From Pleurobrachia bachei (Eukaryota; Ctenophora; Tentaculata; Cydippida; Pleurobrachiidae): 55,197 nucleotides of DNA. This document shows positions 45,325-55,197 of this stretch, in pieces (positions within the stretch are counted from its first letter, which is position 1; each line of letters starts with the position of its first letter). Made by a program: the position numbers and the translations under genes. The notes below the pieces were generated by a model. It had not been told where the DNA came from and ran no database searches. It saw nothing but the letters and a program-made list of their open reading frames with translations. The stretch lies in assembly GCA_000695325.1 (NCBI GenBank), contig AVPN01000320.1, positions 1,247 through 56,443 of the forward strand, in the 5' to 3' direction.

Positions 45325-46168
45325 ATGTCATACGAGGGGAATCAAATGAATGACTCGGTGAAGTTGGACGCTGAGAAATTCAGTGGTTTCGGTCCAAGTA
45401 CCACGGCCCCCAAACAGACTCGATGTCTTCCATTCAGAGATGAATATTACAAGTGTACATGTGAGTTATTATTATGTCATTTAACTCCTATGACCTATAT
45501 ACTATATTGTGGGAATGGGTTAATGCTTCCTGTACAGAAATGTTTTTACTTTCTTCCAGCAGCTGTTCTTACCTGTTGTGGGAAAACTTGGTTGTTATAT
45601 TTGGGTACGATGCTTGCCTATCTCGCTAACAATGTGAGGTGACGTGTGGTGGTACGACAATGTATTGTTAGCGAGATGGGCAAGCACCGTACACTAGAGC
45701 GAGAGCCGAAAGGATTGTAATCCTCTCACTCTAGTCTCTGTAGTCTATTCTTTCTAACACTATTAACCACTCACTCCCCCTCTCCAGTGAACACCCATGT
45801 GGACAGTATCAGGGAGAATTGTGAGGTGTGGTGGTACGATTACAGGGAGTGCCTGTTCGAGAAGAAACTGGTGAGATCTGTTTAGAAATGAAGCACTAAA
45901 ATAACTAGACCAGATCTACTAGAATAAATTAATTAGTTACACACTGGAATCTGAAAATCTAACACCAAACCACCTTGTTCAGATCAAGAAACTGGAACAG
46001 GTAGAGGAGATCAAGGAGAGCAAACTGAAAGCAGCAGGTTTCAAACGACCCTTTTGGGGTGGAAATAAAGCGGAGATATTCGCCAATGGCCATCCCCGGG
46101 TTTACAACGTGGGCAAGCCCGTGGCTGAGGGGTATGATCACCCGGGAAAAGTCAATTTGAGTCTGTAA
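45325..46168 (+). CDS. NDUFS5: NDUFS5-like twin CX9C protein
   Basis: Three exons: 45325 to about 45460, 45788-45870, 45983-46168. The product begins MSYEGNQMNDSVKLDAEKFS and has two CX9C motifs, CLPFRDEYYKC and CEVWWYDYREC. It then has FEKKLIKKLEQVEEIKESKL and ends GYDHPGKVNLSL. Twin CX9C proteins fold in the mitochondrial intermembrane space through MIA40. The pattern and C-terminus recall complex I subunit NDUFS5, though other CHCH proteins are possible. A CAACACAG site is 4 nt before the ATG. The second intron-flanking sequence is partly echoed in intron 1 (see findings). Confidence 0.65.
45590..45700. repeat. Intronic hairpin and exon echo in the NDUFS5-like gene
   Basis: TTGCCTATCTCGCTAACAAT and its inverted copy ATTGTTAGCGAGATGGGCAA face each other within 70 bp. 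Between them GTGAGGTGACGTGTGGTGGTACGA resembles the exon-2 stretch GTGAGGTGTGGTGGTACGA at 45821-45839. Confidence 0.6.
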
Positions 46169-46514
46169 AATGAAGGATGAGAGATAGAGAAAGACAATGA
46201 TATAAGTTATTGAGAGATTTTGTACACTTTTGGAATGTATTAGTCATGTCATGTGAACGCCACAATTTGGTCGTGACTCGTGTTGCAATGTAACTAGTGT
46301 TTATTGGCGCAGAACCTTGAATTTTACCTTTTTGTCCCCTATAATTTCAGCTACTACCCGGTTGTACCCTCTTATTCCCCTCTCGGATCTCCAGGCCCAT
46401 ATCTGATTTAATTTCCTCCTTTCAAATTTACCACACACTGATTACCCACAGAAACCTCGACTAATTGGTTACTAATCAACAGCTAACTAATAATTAATTT
46501 TAGCTAATTATATA
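46169..46514. other. Spacer before PDAP1
   Basis: No gene seen. AT-rich 3' half; a TTAATTTTAG acceptor-like site ends about 11 nt before the PDAP1 start. Confidence 0.45.
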
Positions 46515-48299
46515 ATGGGACGTGGACGAGGTCGACCTAAGTTCAAGGGACACAGCCGCCACTTTACCAGTGTTGATCAGCTTGAGGCGGACCGGAAAAA
46601 GGAGGAAGAGAAACAGAGAAGGGTGAGTTAGTGTTTGTGTTCCTTTATTAATTTCTAGAGAACAAAACCAATTTTATTTGATGGGTTAAATATTAATAAG
46701 TTATACATCTATTTGGGTACTCAGCTGTTTATAAATGCTCATTGGATACATAAATCAAGTTTCTATAAATGTTTATTTCTACTTTTTGCCCGTGAGTGCC
46801 TTTCTTATGTTTCCCTCGACAACTATATTCAACAGCGGGTAAATCCATGGGACGGAATGGTAGAGAAAGATAGAAATATCCTCTAGAACAATCATCACTG
46901 GTTTGTTGCTCCTATAGAAATGCGAATACCAGTGCAAATTGATTCTCGTTGCTAGGGCTGCGAACATTGAAATACAAAGGTTTGGTAGCCATGGTAACAA
47001 TGTGAAAACAATGTGAAAACGGTGATTAAAATTCCTCTTTTAGCCAACTTTTGATCTTGTCGCCTGTTTCTCGATTGGTTCCGTTCATTTCCAATACCAT
47101 GACCCACTCTTCTTGTTGCGGATAGTTTTCTCGCAATGGCCACAAATGCTGCGATAGTAAGTCCGACCGCAGTGGAATTGAGGATGAAAAATATCACCAC
47201 TATCAGAGTTTCCTCAGCAGACCCAGATAACCAATATCGTTCACAAGAATGGTAAAACGCGACCTCACTTCGTTGATATGGGAATATATCCGCTTTGATA
47301 ACATTCTCAAAGAGATCACTTAGATTTAATCGTTCCAATATGTGTTTGGTATGTTCTGGGAATAGGGTGAAGTAGTGACAGATCATAATGGGTAGGTGAA
47401 TTGTCCAGACTAACACAGTACCCTGGACCAGATACTTTAGGGACTTTCCACGGTTGTAGGATAGCGGGTTGCAAATAAAATACGCCATCTGAGAATTAGG
47501 GTTTGTTAGTTAGAATTAAAAAACAAACTCAAACTTTTAGTGAGCTATAAAAGGTAACAAGCGAAGTTTCAATAGATAGCTATAGCATGTACCTCTACGT
47601 TTACAAGTGTAGAACTATAGATGATCCCATAAACTATGTAGTAACTCAGAATCCTTGCAGTGACACACCATTCAAAGGGTCCTGGCCACTTCCTCTCCAC
47701 CAGAGATATGGTATAGAGAAGGTGGAATCCAATACCATAGATCAGGCCAAAAAGGGAAGCAGTCAAGAGTGTCGCAACTGCAGGGTTCTTTGATACTTTT
47801 ACCTGGACATGAAGTGTCATTTTAAGTGTCTCAGCTCTAATTCTGTTTACAAGAATCAGCCTGCTTGTCTGTTTTCGGCCCGTTGTGGAAAGGACAGTCT
47901 TAAACGAGACATTCCAGATATAGTTTCTAAAGCGAAGAAAACACGAGTAGTTACCTTTGAAATAATGACTGCCAATACTAATGAGTTGAGAAGGATTGTT
48001 AGCGTTGCACACGATCCTTCATAGAACACCAATATCCAGCGAGTCGTGTTATCCATAGTTTCAATCATTTCTGGAAATTACAAGGGCGGTAACCACTAAC
48101 CAATCAATAAACGGTTCCATAGAATTTAAGAGCTAATACTTTGATGTACTGTTACAATACTAAATGTTATCAAAACTGTTAAAACTGTAAACTGTGTTCG
48201 ATTACGTGGCAACGCCAATATGAAAACGGAGGACCTTGACGAACAGAATTATAATCAACACCTAGTTATAACTATGTGTAGTTATCTTCTTTTCTTGCA

Positions 48300-48331
<32 letters not shown>

Positions 48332-48354
48332 ATCTCTCTCTCCCTCCCTCTCTC

Positions 48355-48401
<47 letters not shown>

Positions 48402-49891
48402 AAGCTCAAGCCATGAGTTAAGGCCACTTATAAGCACTTAGAGGCACGCGGATTATCCCACCATGTATAATATCTCTCTTGACTCGTTAAGTTTTGAGGG
48501 CGGGGTGAGAGAAATTATTAATTAGTGGTTTATCTAGCACGGATCTATTCTCATTTATAGATTATTAAAACTTGAAGAATTTTAAGAATTGTATCTGCCT
48601 GGCTAGGCTGTGTTTCGGGTGCCCCGTATGTAACGGGATGGTTAGAACATAACAAATGCCAAAACTTAACCCTCCAGGCTCCAGCTCTCTCTATCCCCAT
48701 CCTATTATCTATCTTTTGTTTTGAGGAACAATGATCAAAGTGAAATGCAGAATTAGGGAAATGGTTGACGTACTTTGAAACTGGGGAATCTAAAGACAGA
48801 CTGAAACAATTGTATAGACCGTAAAATCCACCATTGTTTTTAATTTGTATTTAATCTATCTCCGATTAGCTCCAATTATTCTGACCCTGAATTACCTAGG
48901 ATCTTGTTAAGAAATTCGTAGGGCGTGATTACAGGGCGGATTACGGGATCGGGATGATTTATTCGGTAGAATAAGTTGATAGAAATTGTAGAAGAAGACT
49001 TCTCAAACTGGAACGCTAGGTTACCAAACTAGGACCTAAAAAACCTAGGACCTATTTATAGCGTCGATAATCACATCTAACCCACTGTCCATTTCAGTAC
49101 GCTGAACGTGGTTACTCGTCTCCCTCCGACTCAGAATCGTCTGCAGAGGTAACACCTTAGTCCCTTGTTCCCCCGGGTATAATATACCTCGATCTGACAT
49201 TAGCACCTCAAAGTGGCAATATTCTTGCTTGCCCTGTCACACTTATCTGCGGAGCTGGCGCGGTCCGCCGCACAACTTCCAAGATAGAGAACTTCGCGCG
49301 AAATACGCGCAGCTGTATAGAATATAAATTGACCGCGCGCGTATCCTCCTTGTCTCCAATAACTCGAAGACCACCAGACCTGTGACCCCCGGTTCTGGAA
49401 AGATGACCGCTCTCTCAAATGCCTCTCTGATCTAGTGATCGGTTCCTAATTCTCCCCTCCTTGTCAGGAAAGTGGATCAGAGGACGAAGATGATGAAGAA
49501 GAGGAGAAAGAAGCAAAGGCCAAGGGTGTAGAAGGACTGATAGAGATATCCAATCCCAACAGAGCACGAAAGGGCCAAGTGAAAACTGAGGCCGTTGCTG
49601 GTCAATCGGCCCAACTGACTCGACGACAAAAGTGAGTGTTTAAAATCAAAATCCAATTCTACTAAAAGTGAAGAAACCCTTTTTAACTTAGTCATACTCA
49701 GTCCTCTGTAAACAAGTCCTAACTCCACATCTTCTATTTTCAGAGAGGAACTAGCCCGACAGAACTACCAGAAGTTGCAGCTGGAATGTAAGACGGAACA
49801 AGCCCAAAAGGATCTAGCACGTCTTGCCCTTATTAGGAAACAACGGGAAGAACAGGCCGGCGGCTCCGGAGCACCAGCTTTACCCAAATAG
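46515..49891 (+). CDS. PDAP1: PDAP1/PAP28 (28 kDa heat- and acid-stable phosphoprotein)
   Basis: Exons 46515-46622, 49098-49148, 49468-49631, 49744-49891 give 156 residues. It begins MGRGRGRPKFKGHSRHFTSV, then QLEADRKKEEEKQRR. An acidic stretch with ESGSEDEDDEEEEKEAKAKG leads to the family core KGVEGLIEISNPNRARKGQ. It ends with QLTRRQKEELARQNYQKLQL and AQKDLARLALIRKQREEQ, as in vertebrate PDAP1 (a casein-kinase substrate and PDGF-associated protein). Intron 1 (2.5 kb) houses a GPCR gene on the other strand and a CT microsatellite. Exons 3-4 are repeated downstream (50655 onward). Confidence 0.93.
46779..48068 (-). pseudogene. Class A GPCR-like gene nested in PDAP1 intron, with frameshift
   Basis: Exons 47955-48068, 47593-47802 and 46779-47488 (minus). 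It has seven hydrophobic segments. TM1 is GSCATLTILLNSLVLAVIIS, and TM2/3 lie in ATLLTASLFGLIYGIGFHLL. YFICNPLSYNRGKS stands where IDRYxxIxxPLxY is usual, and the TM7 region is SVPWIYPLLNIVVEGNIRKA (degenerate NPxxY). An 11-bp direct tandem duplication (46999-47009 and 47010-47020, AATGTGAAAAC) shifts the frame at the start of TM6. The segment after it (LPWLPNLCISMFAALATR) is plainly receptor-like in the other frame. A TTTCCAG site ends 2 nt before the ATG. It may be a real null allele or a sequencing error. Ligand unknown. Confidence 0.7.
48300..48396. repeat. CT-rich microsatellite
   Basis: (TC)n with interruptions, about 95 bp, in PDAP1 intron 1. The overlapping open frame (Leu/Ser repeats) is not a gene. 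Confidence 0.9.
48397..49097. other. PDAP1 intron 1 remainder, no feature
   Basis: Nothing recognisable apart from AT-rich DNA. It ends in CATTTCAG, the exon-2 acceptor. Confidence 0.4.
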
Positions 49892-50178
49892 TTTTGATTT
49901 TGTCCCGACACACTCCCGTGCACAGAGTTATAGGAAAAAAGAAGAAAAGAAGAGATGAAAGACGTATTTAACTGTATACATTTGATTTGTATTTCAGGAC
50001 AAAAAAGATTTTGTGTCGTTTTCGGGTTTTGTGGTCAAAAGAAAATAGGGGAAATCGGAAACATTTCATATGACATATTTCACTCACTCACGCACACACA
50101 AACATACACACACTATCTCTTTCTCTCACTCCTTATCTCACTCTCTATCTCACTCTCTCTTTCGCTCACACTCTCACT

Positions 50179-50640
50179 CTATCTCGGGACACTCGGATGT
50201 ATTTTCAGTTCCACACTATCTGACACCTCCACCCAAACCTTCTCTTCCCCTAAAAGTCTTTTAAAAACAGCATCACTCTCACCCAACTGACATTCACTGA
50301 CCACCGTCACTCGAACACAACCAGGAACGGACCACGCCGGACCAGACAGGAATATCTGAGACTGGTAATAGTCCTTGAGGTGACACTCGGTAACAGGTTG
50401 GCAAACCTCCTCTGTGCCACCGGGGTATGTCACTTTGACTGCCAAGTGAGCAGGATCACATTGCACTGTCTCTGCTTCCACGTCGATCACGTGTGACAGG
50501 TGAAATGGGAATTTGAGAACTCGATCTGTGTTGGTTTGGGGTGACAGGATGGTTGCGGAGCGGTGCGTCATATCCGGTTTGACTAGTTTGGTGTTGCTCA
50601 GAAACTCCATCAAAGATGATGGTTTTGATGATATCATAGT
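50179..50640 (-). pseudogene. INTS4: INTS4 last-exon fragment (duplicate)
   Basis: Minus-strand copy of the last 150 residues of INTS4 (SSKPSSLMEFLSNTKLVKPD to KIHPSVPR). It starts at the duplication junction with no acceptor, so it is not expressible by itself. It encodes the same protein as the downstream copy despite several silent differences. Confidence 0.85.
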
Positions 50641-50654
50641 GCTCTCTTTTCAGG

Positions 50655-51077
50655 AAAGTGGATCAGAGGACGAAGATGATGAAGAAGAGGAGAAAGAAGC
50701 AAAGGCCAAGGGTGTAGAAGGACTGATAGAGATATCCAATCCCAACAGAGCACGAAAGGGCCAAGTGAAAACTGAGGCCGTTGCTGGTCAATCGGCCCAA
50801 CTGACTCGACGACAAAAGTGAGTGTTTAAAATCAAAATCCAATTCTACTAAAAGTGAAGAAACCCTTTTTAACTTAGTCATACTCAGTCCTCTGTAAACA
50901 AGTCCTAACTCCACATCTTCTATTTTCAGAGAGGAACTAGCCCGACAGAACTACCAGAAGTTGCAGCTGGAATGTAAGACGGAACAAGCCCAAAAGGATC
51001 TAGCACGTCTTGCCCTTATTAGGAAACAACGGGAAGAACAGGCCGGCGGCTCCGGAGCACCAGCTTTACCCAAATAG
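50655..51077 (+). pseudogene. PDAP1: PDAP1 exons 3-4 duplicate
   Basis: Repeats exon 3 (50655 onward, preceded by CTCTTTTCAG) and exon 4 to its TAG at about 51077, unchanged in protein. It lacks exons 1-2, but could be reached by splicing from exon 2 as an alternative 3' end. Confidence 0.85.
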
Positions 51078-51364
51078 TTTTGATTTTGTCCCGACACACT
51101 CCCGTGCACAGAGTTATAGGAAAAAAGAAGAAAAGAAGAGATGAAAGACGTATTTAACTGTATACATTTGATTTGTATTTCAGGACAAAAAAGATTTTGT
51201 GTCGTTTTCGGGTTTTGTGGTCAAAAGAAAATAGGGGAAATCGGAAACATTTCATATGACATATTTCACTCACTCACGCACACACAAACATACACACACT
51301 ATCTCTTTCTCTCACTCCTTATCTCACTCTCTATCTCACTCTCTCTTTCGCTCACACTCTCACT

Positions 51365-53256
51365 CTATCTCGGGACACTCGGATGTATTTTCAGTTCCAC
51401 ACTATCTGACACCTCCACCCAAACCTTCTCTTCCCCTAAAAGTCTTTTAAAAACAGCATCACTCTCACCCAACTGACATTCACTGACCACCGTCACTCGA
51501 ACACAACCAGGAACGGACCACGCTGGACCAGACAGAAAGATTTGCGACTGGTAATAGTCCTTGAGGTGACACTCGGTAACAGGTTGACATACCTCCTCAG
51601 TCCCGCCGGGGTACGTTACTTTAACGGCCAAGTGGGCAGGATCACATTGCACTGTCTCTGCTTCCACGTCGATCACGTGTGACAGGTGAAATGGGAATTT
51701 GAGAACACGATCTGTGTTGGTTTGGGGTGATAAGATGGTTGCGGAGCGGTGAGTCATGTCAGGTTTCACTAGTTTAGTGTTGCTCAGAAACTCCATCAAA
51801 GATGATGGTTTAGATGATATCACAGTGCTCTCAAATCTCCCCATTTCCTCCTCAGTAACCCCAGCACTGGGAATGTGACGGTGGAGAAATTGAAGGACGT
51901 AGTATTTCACCAGACTCACTAATTGTTCGTTCTCAACAAAAACGTGCCCAAACTTGAGAACCTTCCGGACAAACTCCAGGACTACTTTCTGGAGTTTTTC
52001 CTTTCCGTTTACAGTCCTTTTCCGACCTCCAACAACCCCTTTTAAATACATGACACCCAGGAAAATATCTAGAAACTGAACGGCAAAGAGGGATTGCGAC
52101 CGGACACGCGGTGAACATGTAGAAATTTTCTGGATTTCTTTCTGGATCCGCGATGCCACGGGAAAGTTTTTCTGTCCTCCGTTGGTTAGGCGGAAGAATT
52201 CTCGGATTAGTTGGTTTAGGGTGTCAATGAAGGGACCTGTGTCTGAGTAGGTATCCGGGCTATCCAGTACTTTATATACCTGTGGGGGAGGGGGGTGTTA
52301 GTATGTTAGAGTGGAATCTAATCGATAATAGGGACCACTATCGATAATAGGGACCACTATTCTTGCTCTACTCAGAAGTAGAAAACGAGCACAGTGGTCG
52401 GCCACAAGAGCGAGAGAGAGGGATTGAGATGTAAAGAAAAATACTCAATATTGGCACAACAGACTGACCTGTGGTAAAATTGGAACTCGATCGGGAAGGA
52501 GGCAGTAGATATAGGAGTAATGTCTTGGAGTATATTCGTGGAAGAAAGATAGGATTGTGGATTTGTGCTTGGCGGCATTAAACACAAGGATCATAGTTGC
52601 TATGTAGGCGACATCGTCATGGTTCCGTTTGGGATAGGTATGGGTGCTTACTGAAAGTAGAGTGGTTTTGGGATAGGTATGGATGCTTACTGAAAATAGA
52701 GTGGGTTTATCAAATTGTATCTGAATATCGCCTCGTCCCTAGAGTTTCGAAAAAGGGGCCACTATGGACATTTTAAGAGTCGCTATGCAATAACAAGTGG
52801 CCAATGGAATTGAGGGCTACATTATTGGCCCCTTGAATTTGTCTTCAGGAGACAAGCTCACCCACCAAAAAGACTCTTGTCTTGGTCTGTATTTGGTGTA
52901 AATAAATTCCCACGCCGCGCCGCACCGCCGCGCACTACAATCCTTTGATCAGAAGGGCCCAATGGCGCCCTCCACCAATTCAATCCATCGCGGATCACAA
53001 CATAACGAGCTTAGTCTGAGACGAAGTCATACCCCGTTTTCCGGAGCGCAGTGAGAGAGGAGCTTGTCCAAACAGATCTAAAAACCGAAAAAAACAACCC
53101 CGCCAACTCTTACCTGAGCATTTCGGGAGCTAGAAGAGCGACAAAATTGGCATTATGATTTCCCAAACCCTGAACACACTTGAACACGCTACTTTTGTCT
53201 TGGGGGTACTTCTTTAAGTTGTCCAGCAAGTCCTTCAGTACCTTCCTTACCGCAAC
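51365..53256 (-). CDS. INTS4: Integrator complex subunit 4, 3' exons
   Basis: Exons 53114-53256, 52469-52646 and 51365-52279 (minus). INTS4 is a HEAT-repeat subunit that binds INTS9/INTS11 in the cleavage module processing snRNA and other RNA 3' ends. Blocks in order: LLDNLKKYPQDKSSVFKCVQ, LLAPEMLSTHTYPKRNHDDV, AYIATMILVFNAAKHKSTIL. Then FFHEYTPRHYSYIYCLLPDR and the C-terminal domain with TVISSKPSSLMEFLSNTKLV, SHVIDVEAETVQCDPAHLAV, ending VELKIHPSVPR. These match the C-terminal half of human INTS4. The acceptor of the middle exon was set at TTACTTAAG-type TAAG (52647-52650) because it restores LSTH. The N-terminal half (about 500 residues) is not in the window upstream. Confidence 0.92.
52632..52710. 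repeat. 40-bp tandem repeat at an INTS4 acceptor
   Basis: GGGATAGGTATGGGTGCTTACTG and GGGATAGGTATGGATGCTTACTG, followed by AAA(G/A)TAGAGTGG, occur twice in a row. The repeat covers the exon border at 52646 and doubles the acceptor. Confidence 0.8.
52711..53113. other. INTS4 intron, no feature
   Basis: Contains a GC-rich patch (CCACGCCGCGCCGCACCGCCGCG at about 52911-52933), reported in part only. No gene is recognised. Confidence 0.4.
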
Positions 53257-54028
53257 CTAAAATAGATGATGGTGGTTTAACATAATAGCAAGCTCACTAT
53301 ATCTTGACAGTACCTCAGCCCGTCGGCGACTGGCTGCCCAATGCGACTGGCTGCCCAATGTGACTGTTTTGTTCGTTTTTTTACGGATTGGAATATTAGG
53401 AGAAACTTGGTAGAGAGGGAGGGAAGCATCAGCTGCAGCCATAGGCTGGGCTATCTCTCGCTTATCCTTGTCTCTAATCTCCCTGTCTCTCTCATATGTA
53501 CCCCATGATGGTGTAGATAATAGTATTAGTGTCCAGTTAATCTCGCTCTATAATCGGTTAATGGCTGACCATGCACCCACCTTTCCTGTCTTTCTGTCTC
53601 TATCTATCTCTAATCTCTATATTTCTCCATCCTATCCCTCTCTCTGTCTCTGTTTCTTTCTCAATCTCTCTTTTCCGCGGAGCGAACCTCTCGTACTCAC
53701 AGACAATTATCAGAGCTGCTAGGGACATGCATTGAGGAAAACCATCTTCGCAGCGTTATAACTTATTGTTGTAAGCTGACTTTATGTGTAGCGAGAAATC
53801 CCTCGATTTGCTCTCCCTCGCTCCCTACCCAATGACGATTGAAGCTCTGGCCTCTCCCAGATCGTAGCATTCCAGCAGAGTACAGCGAGAGAGAGCAAAC
53901 TCCTCATTTCTCAAAGTTGTGACTTGAGTCGAATCTTAATCGTTTAGTGAAGAAAATATCAGATACCTCAGAAAACCACCCATCTCCTAGCTTATTCATC
54001 TCCCGACCATATCTTTATTTCAATTTAG
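53257..54028. other. Region between INTS4 and pentraxin-like gene
   Basis: No supported gene. It holds a 16-17 bp direct repeat (GCGACTGGCTGCCCAAT, 53329-53361) and CT-rich tracts with Leu/Ser open frames. The missing INTS4 exons are not found here. CAATTTAG at about 54027 precedes the next ATG. Confidence 0.45.
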
Positions 54029-54992
54029 ATGTTCAAAATGCCATGTCTGTTAGTTGCTATTCTGGTAGCTACTCCAACATCAGGTCGGATGATATATCTT
54101 CCTCCACCGAACTCCGTGGACGACTACGTCCGAGTTGATATCTCGGCTGGTACCTCCCCCATAACAGAAATCACCGTCGCAGCCTGGATTCAACCAACCA
54201 CATTGGATAGGGCGGAGACATTCACTTTTTTTAGTTACGAGTCGACAACAAACAAAAATAATAATCTGATATTCCTGGGTGGAATGGAAGGAAATTGTTC
54301 AATGTTTGCAATTAGGAATGAATGGCAATCTACATCGCCGTGCAACAGCTACAATATACAAAATGGTAAGATCACACTGCATATTTCTACTGCAGTCAAA
54401 CCTCGATTTACTGGGTCTCGATTATGTATATTGGCGGACTAACAATGCTGATATAACCAGTAGGATCTTTTTTTGAGACCTCCCCGTACCAGTTTTTAAC
54501 GCATCCCTTTTTAGGTCAATGGATTCACTACGTGGTAACATGGAGAAGTGATACGGGAGAAACTAAGGGCTATCTTAACGGAGAGCTAGCAATAAGCGTG
54601 ACGAACATCAAGACAGGATTGGAAATAGGAGGGCAAGGAATTTTAATTATCGGACAGGTAAATTTACTAGGATAGATTTTCAGTAATTTGACTAAACTTC
54701 GGAGCACGGACAAAGTGTCAAGTCAATAACTAAATCTCTTTTATCACGCAGGACCAAGATAGCTACGGAGGCGGTTTTCAAAAAAGGGACGCATTTTCCG
54801 GTAAAATAACGGGCTTATTCTGGCTGAGAACGGTCCTAACGCCCGACCAAGTATCTGCTCTCTACAAGGACACCCTCGTTCAAGGTGACTCCACAAGTTC
54901 CATACCAGCTGACAGCGAGGTGATTATCAGTTGGAGTGATATCTTGAAAACTGGGACATTTCACGGTGGCGCTATTATCCCCGTTATCACAG
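54029..54992 (+). CDS. Secreted pentraxin/LamG-domain protein (5' part)
   Basis: Exons 54029-54365, 54515-54657 and 54752-54992, continuing past the window. A signal peptide is plausible (MFKMPCLLVAILVATPTSG). The fold is concanavalin A-like: VRVDISAGTSPITEITVAAW, GQWIHYVVTWRSDTGETKGY and NGELAISV. The pentraxin-like calcium-site region is LIIGQDQDSYGGGFQKRDAF followed by SGKITGLFWLRTVLTPDQV. Pentraxins bind ligands outside cells, often in innate defence or matrix. The downstream domain set is unknown because the gene is cut. The TTTCAATTTAG site ends directly before ATGTTCAAAATG; either ATG (54029 or 54038) could start. Confidence 0.8.
54385..54465. mobile_element. Possible degenerate pogo/Tigger-like TIR remnant
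   Basis: In intron 1 of the pentraxin-like gene, CAGTCAAACCTCGATTTA resembles the terminal repeat start of pogo/Tigger-type mariner elements, as I remember it. A matching inverted end is only vaguely present downstream. Low certainty. Confidence 0.3.
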
Positions 54993-55197
54993 GTAACTCC
55001 TGCTGTTATAATAGGGGAATAGTATGCATAGTATACGCTTTGTAAGCGTGAATGCCTAAGCGTACTTTATACTCAATACTCGAGGCATAAGGCTCAGCTC
55101 AGAGAGTTCTTCTTCTCCTTCTCCTCCTATCTCACCGCAAAAGAAATTTTATGCACAATGAAATAATTTAGATATCGAGACGACTTATTGGGGGGGG
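54993..55197. other. Window end, intronic sequence
   Basis: It follows the donor GTAACT at 54993. No feature; ends in a G run that may mark a contig end. Confidence 0.4.

Larger units (their letters stand above)
49468..51834. repeat. Tandem duplication of PDAP1 3' exons plus INTS4 3' end (1.18 kb x 2)
   Basis: Unit 1 (about 49463-50648) and unit 2 (about 50649-51834). Both hold PDAP1 exons 3-4, the intergenic region with a CT tract, and the end of the INTS4 last exon. The PDAP1 half is identical, while the INTS4 half differs by scattered synonymous changes (for example 50330-50420 versus 51516-51605). At 50648 the INTS4 exon of unit 1 is cut and joined to PDAP1 exon 3. Confidence 0.9.

Noticed and set aside
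48220-48441. Leu/Ser-rich frame in PDAP1 intron
   Set aside because: Simple CT microsatellite.
53468-53722. 84-residue plus-strand frame
   Set aside because: Low-complexity Leu/Ser translation of a CT-rich tract.

Overview
The window is animal genomic DNA. Genes are split by short GT-AG introns and AATAAA signals sit near stop codons. The proteins are typical metazoan ones: thymidine kinase, BOP1, METTL16, TIMM10, PDCD2L, condensin subunit G, CFAP57, PACRG, a TRP channel, a LicD/FKTN-type protein, TMEM186, an NDUFS5-like protein, PDAP1, Integrator subunit 4 and a pentraxin-like secreted protein. Axonemal proteins mean a ciliated animal. Compact co-directional genes, genes nested in introns and acceptor-like AGs just before start codons fit an early-branching marine invertebrate. 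A ctenophore is my favoured guess, but nothing here proves it.

Layout. 1-2165 (minus): 3' exons of an HMGXB4-like gene, a low-complexity block, and a 5'-truncated reverse-transcriptase fragment. 2264-16085 and on to 25521 (plus): a dense head-to-tail array of TK1, BOP1 (two copies), a U1-type zinc-finger gene, METTL16, TIMM10, PDCD2L and NCAPG. A long foldback element (10834-11708) sits before METTL16. 26178-38867 (minus): CFAP57 in ten exons. One intron carries a 2-kb TIR transposon with a 9-bp target duplication, another holds an intronless TRP channel gene on the plus strand, and another holds 361 perfect GACA repeats. 39657-42052 (minus): PACRG twice. 42646-46168 (plus): LicD-type gene (one truncated, one full copy), TMEM186, NDUFS5-like. 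46515-49891 (plus): PDAP1 with a GPCR gene (minus) inside its first intron. 49468-51834: tandem repeat of the 3' ends of PDAP1 and INTS4. 51365-53256 (minus): INTS4 3' exons. 54029-54992 (plus): start of a pentraxin/LamG protein.

Three points stand out. First, nearly every gene has a pyrimidine-rich AG 2-30 nt before its ATG with no visible 5' exon. In several cases a poly(A) signal ends the previous gene less than 100 nt earlier. This is what spliced-leader trans-splicing with operon-like transcription would look like. Second, six tandem duplications (0.4-2.8 kb) occur, most with identical ends and a diverged middle. At three of their internal edges, exactly 50 bp is replaced by the NON-reversed complement of the other copy. 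No known DNA process does this, so at least these duplications are probably assembly artefacts from two haplotypes. Third, the 2-kb TIR element carries a spliced gene of unknown family. Many housekeeping genes are intact, so the function of the region is ordinary; its interest lies in organisation, mobile DNA and assembly quality.
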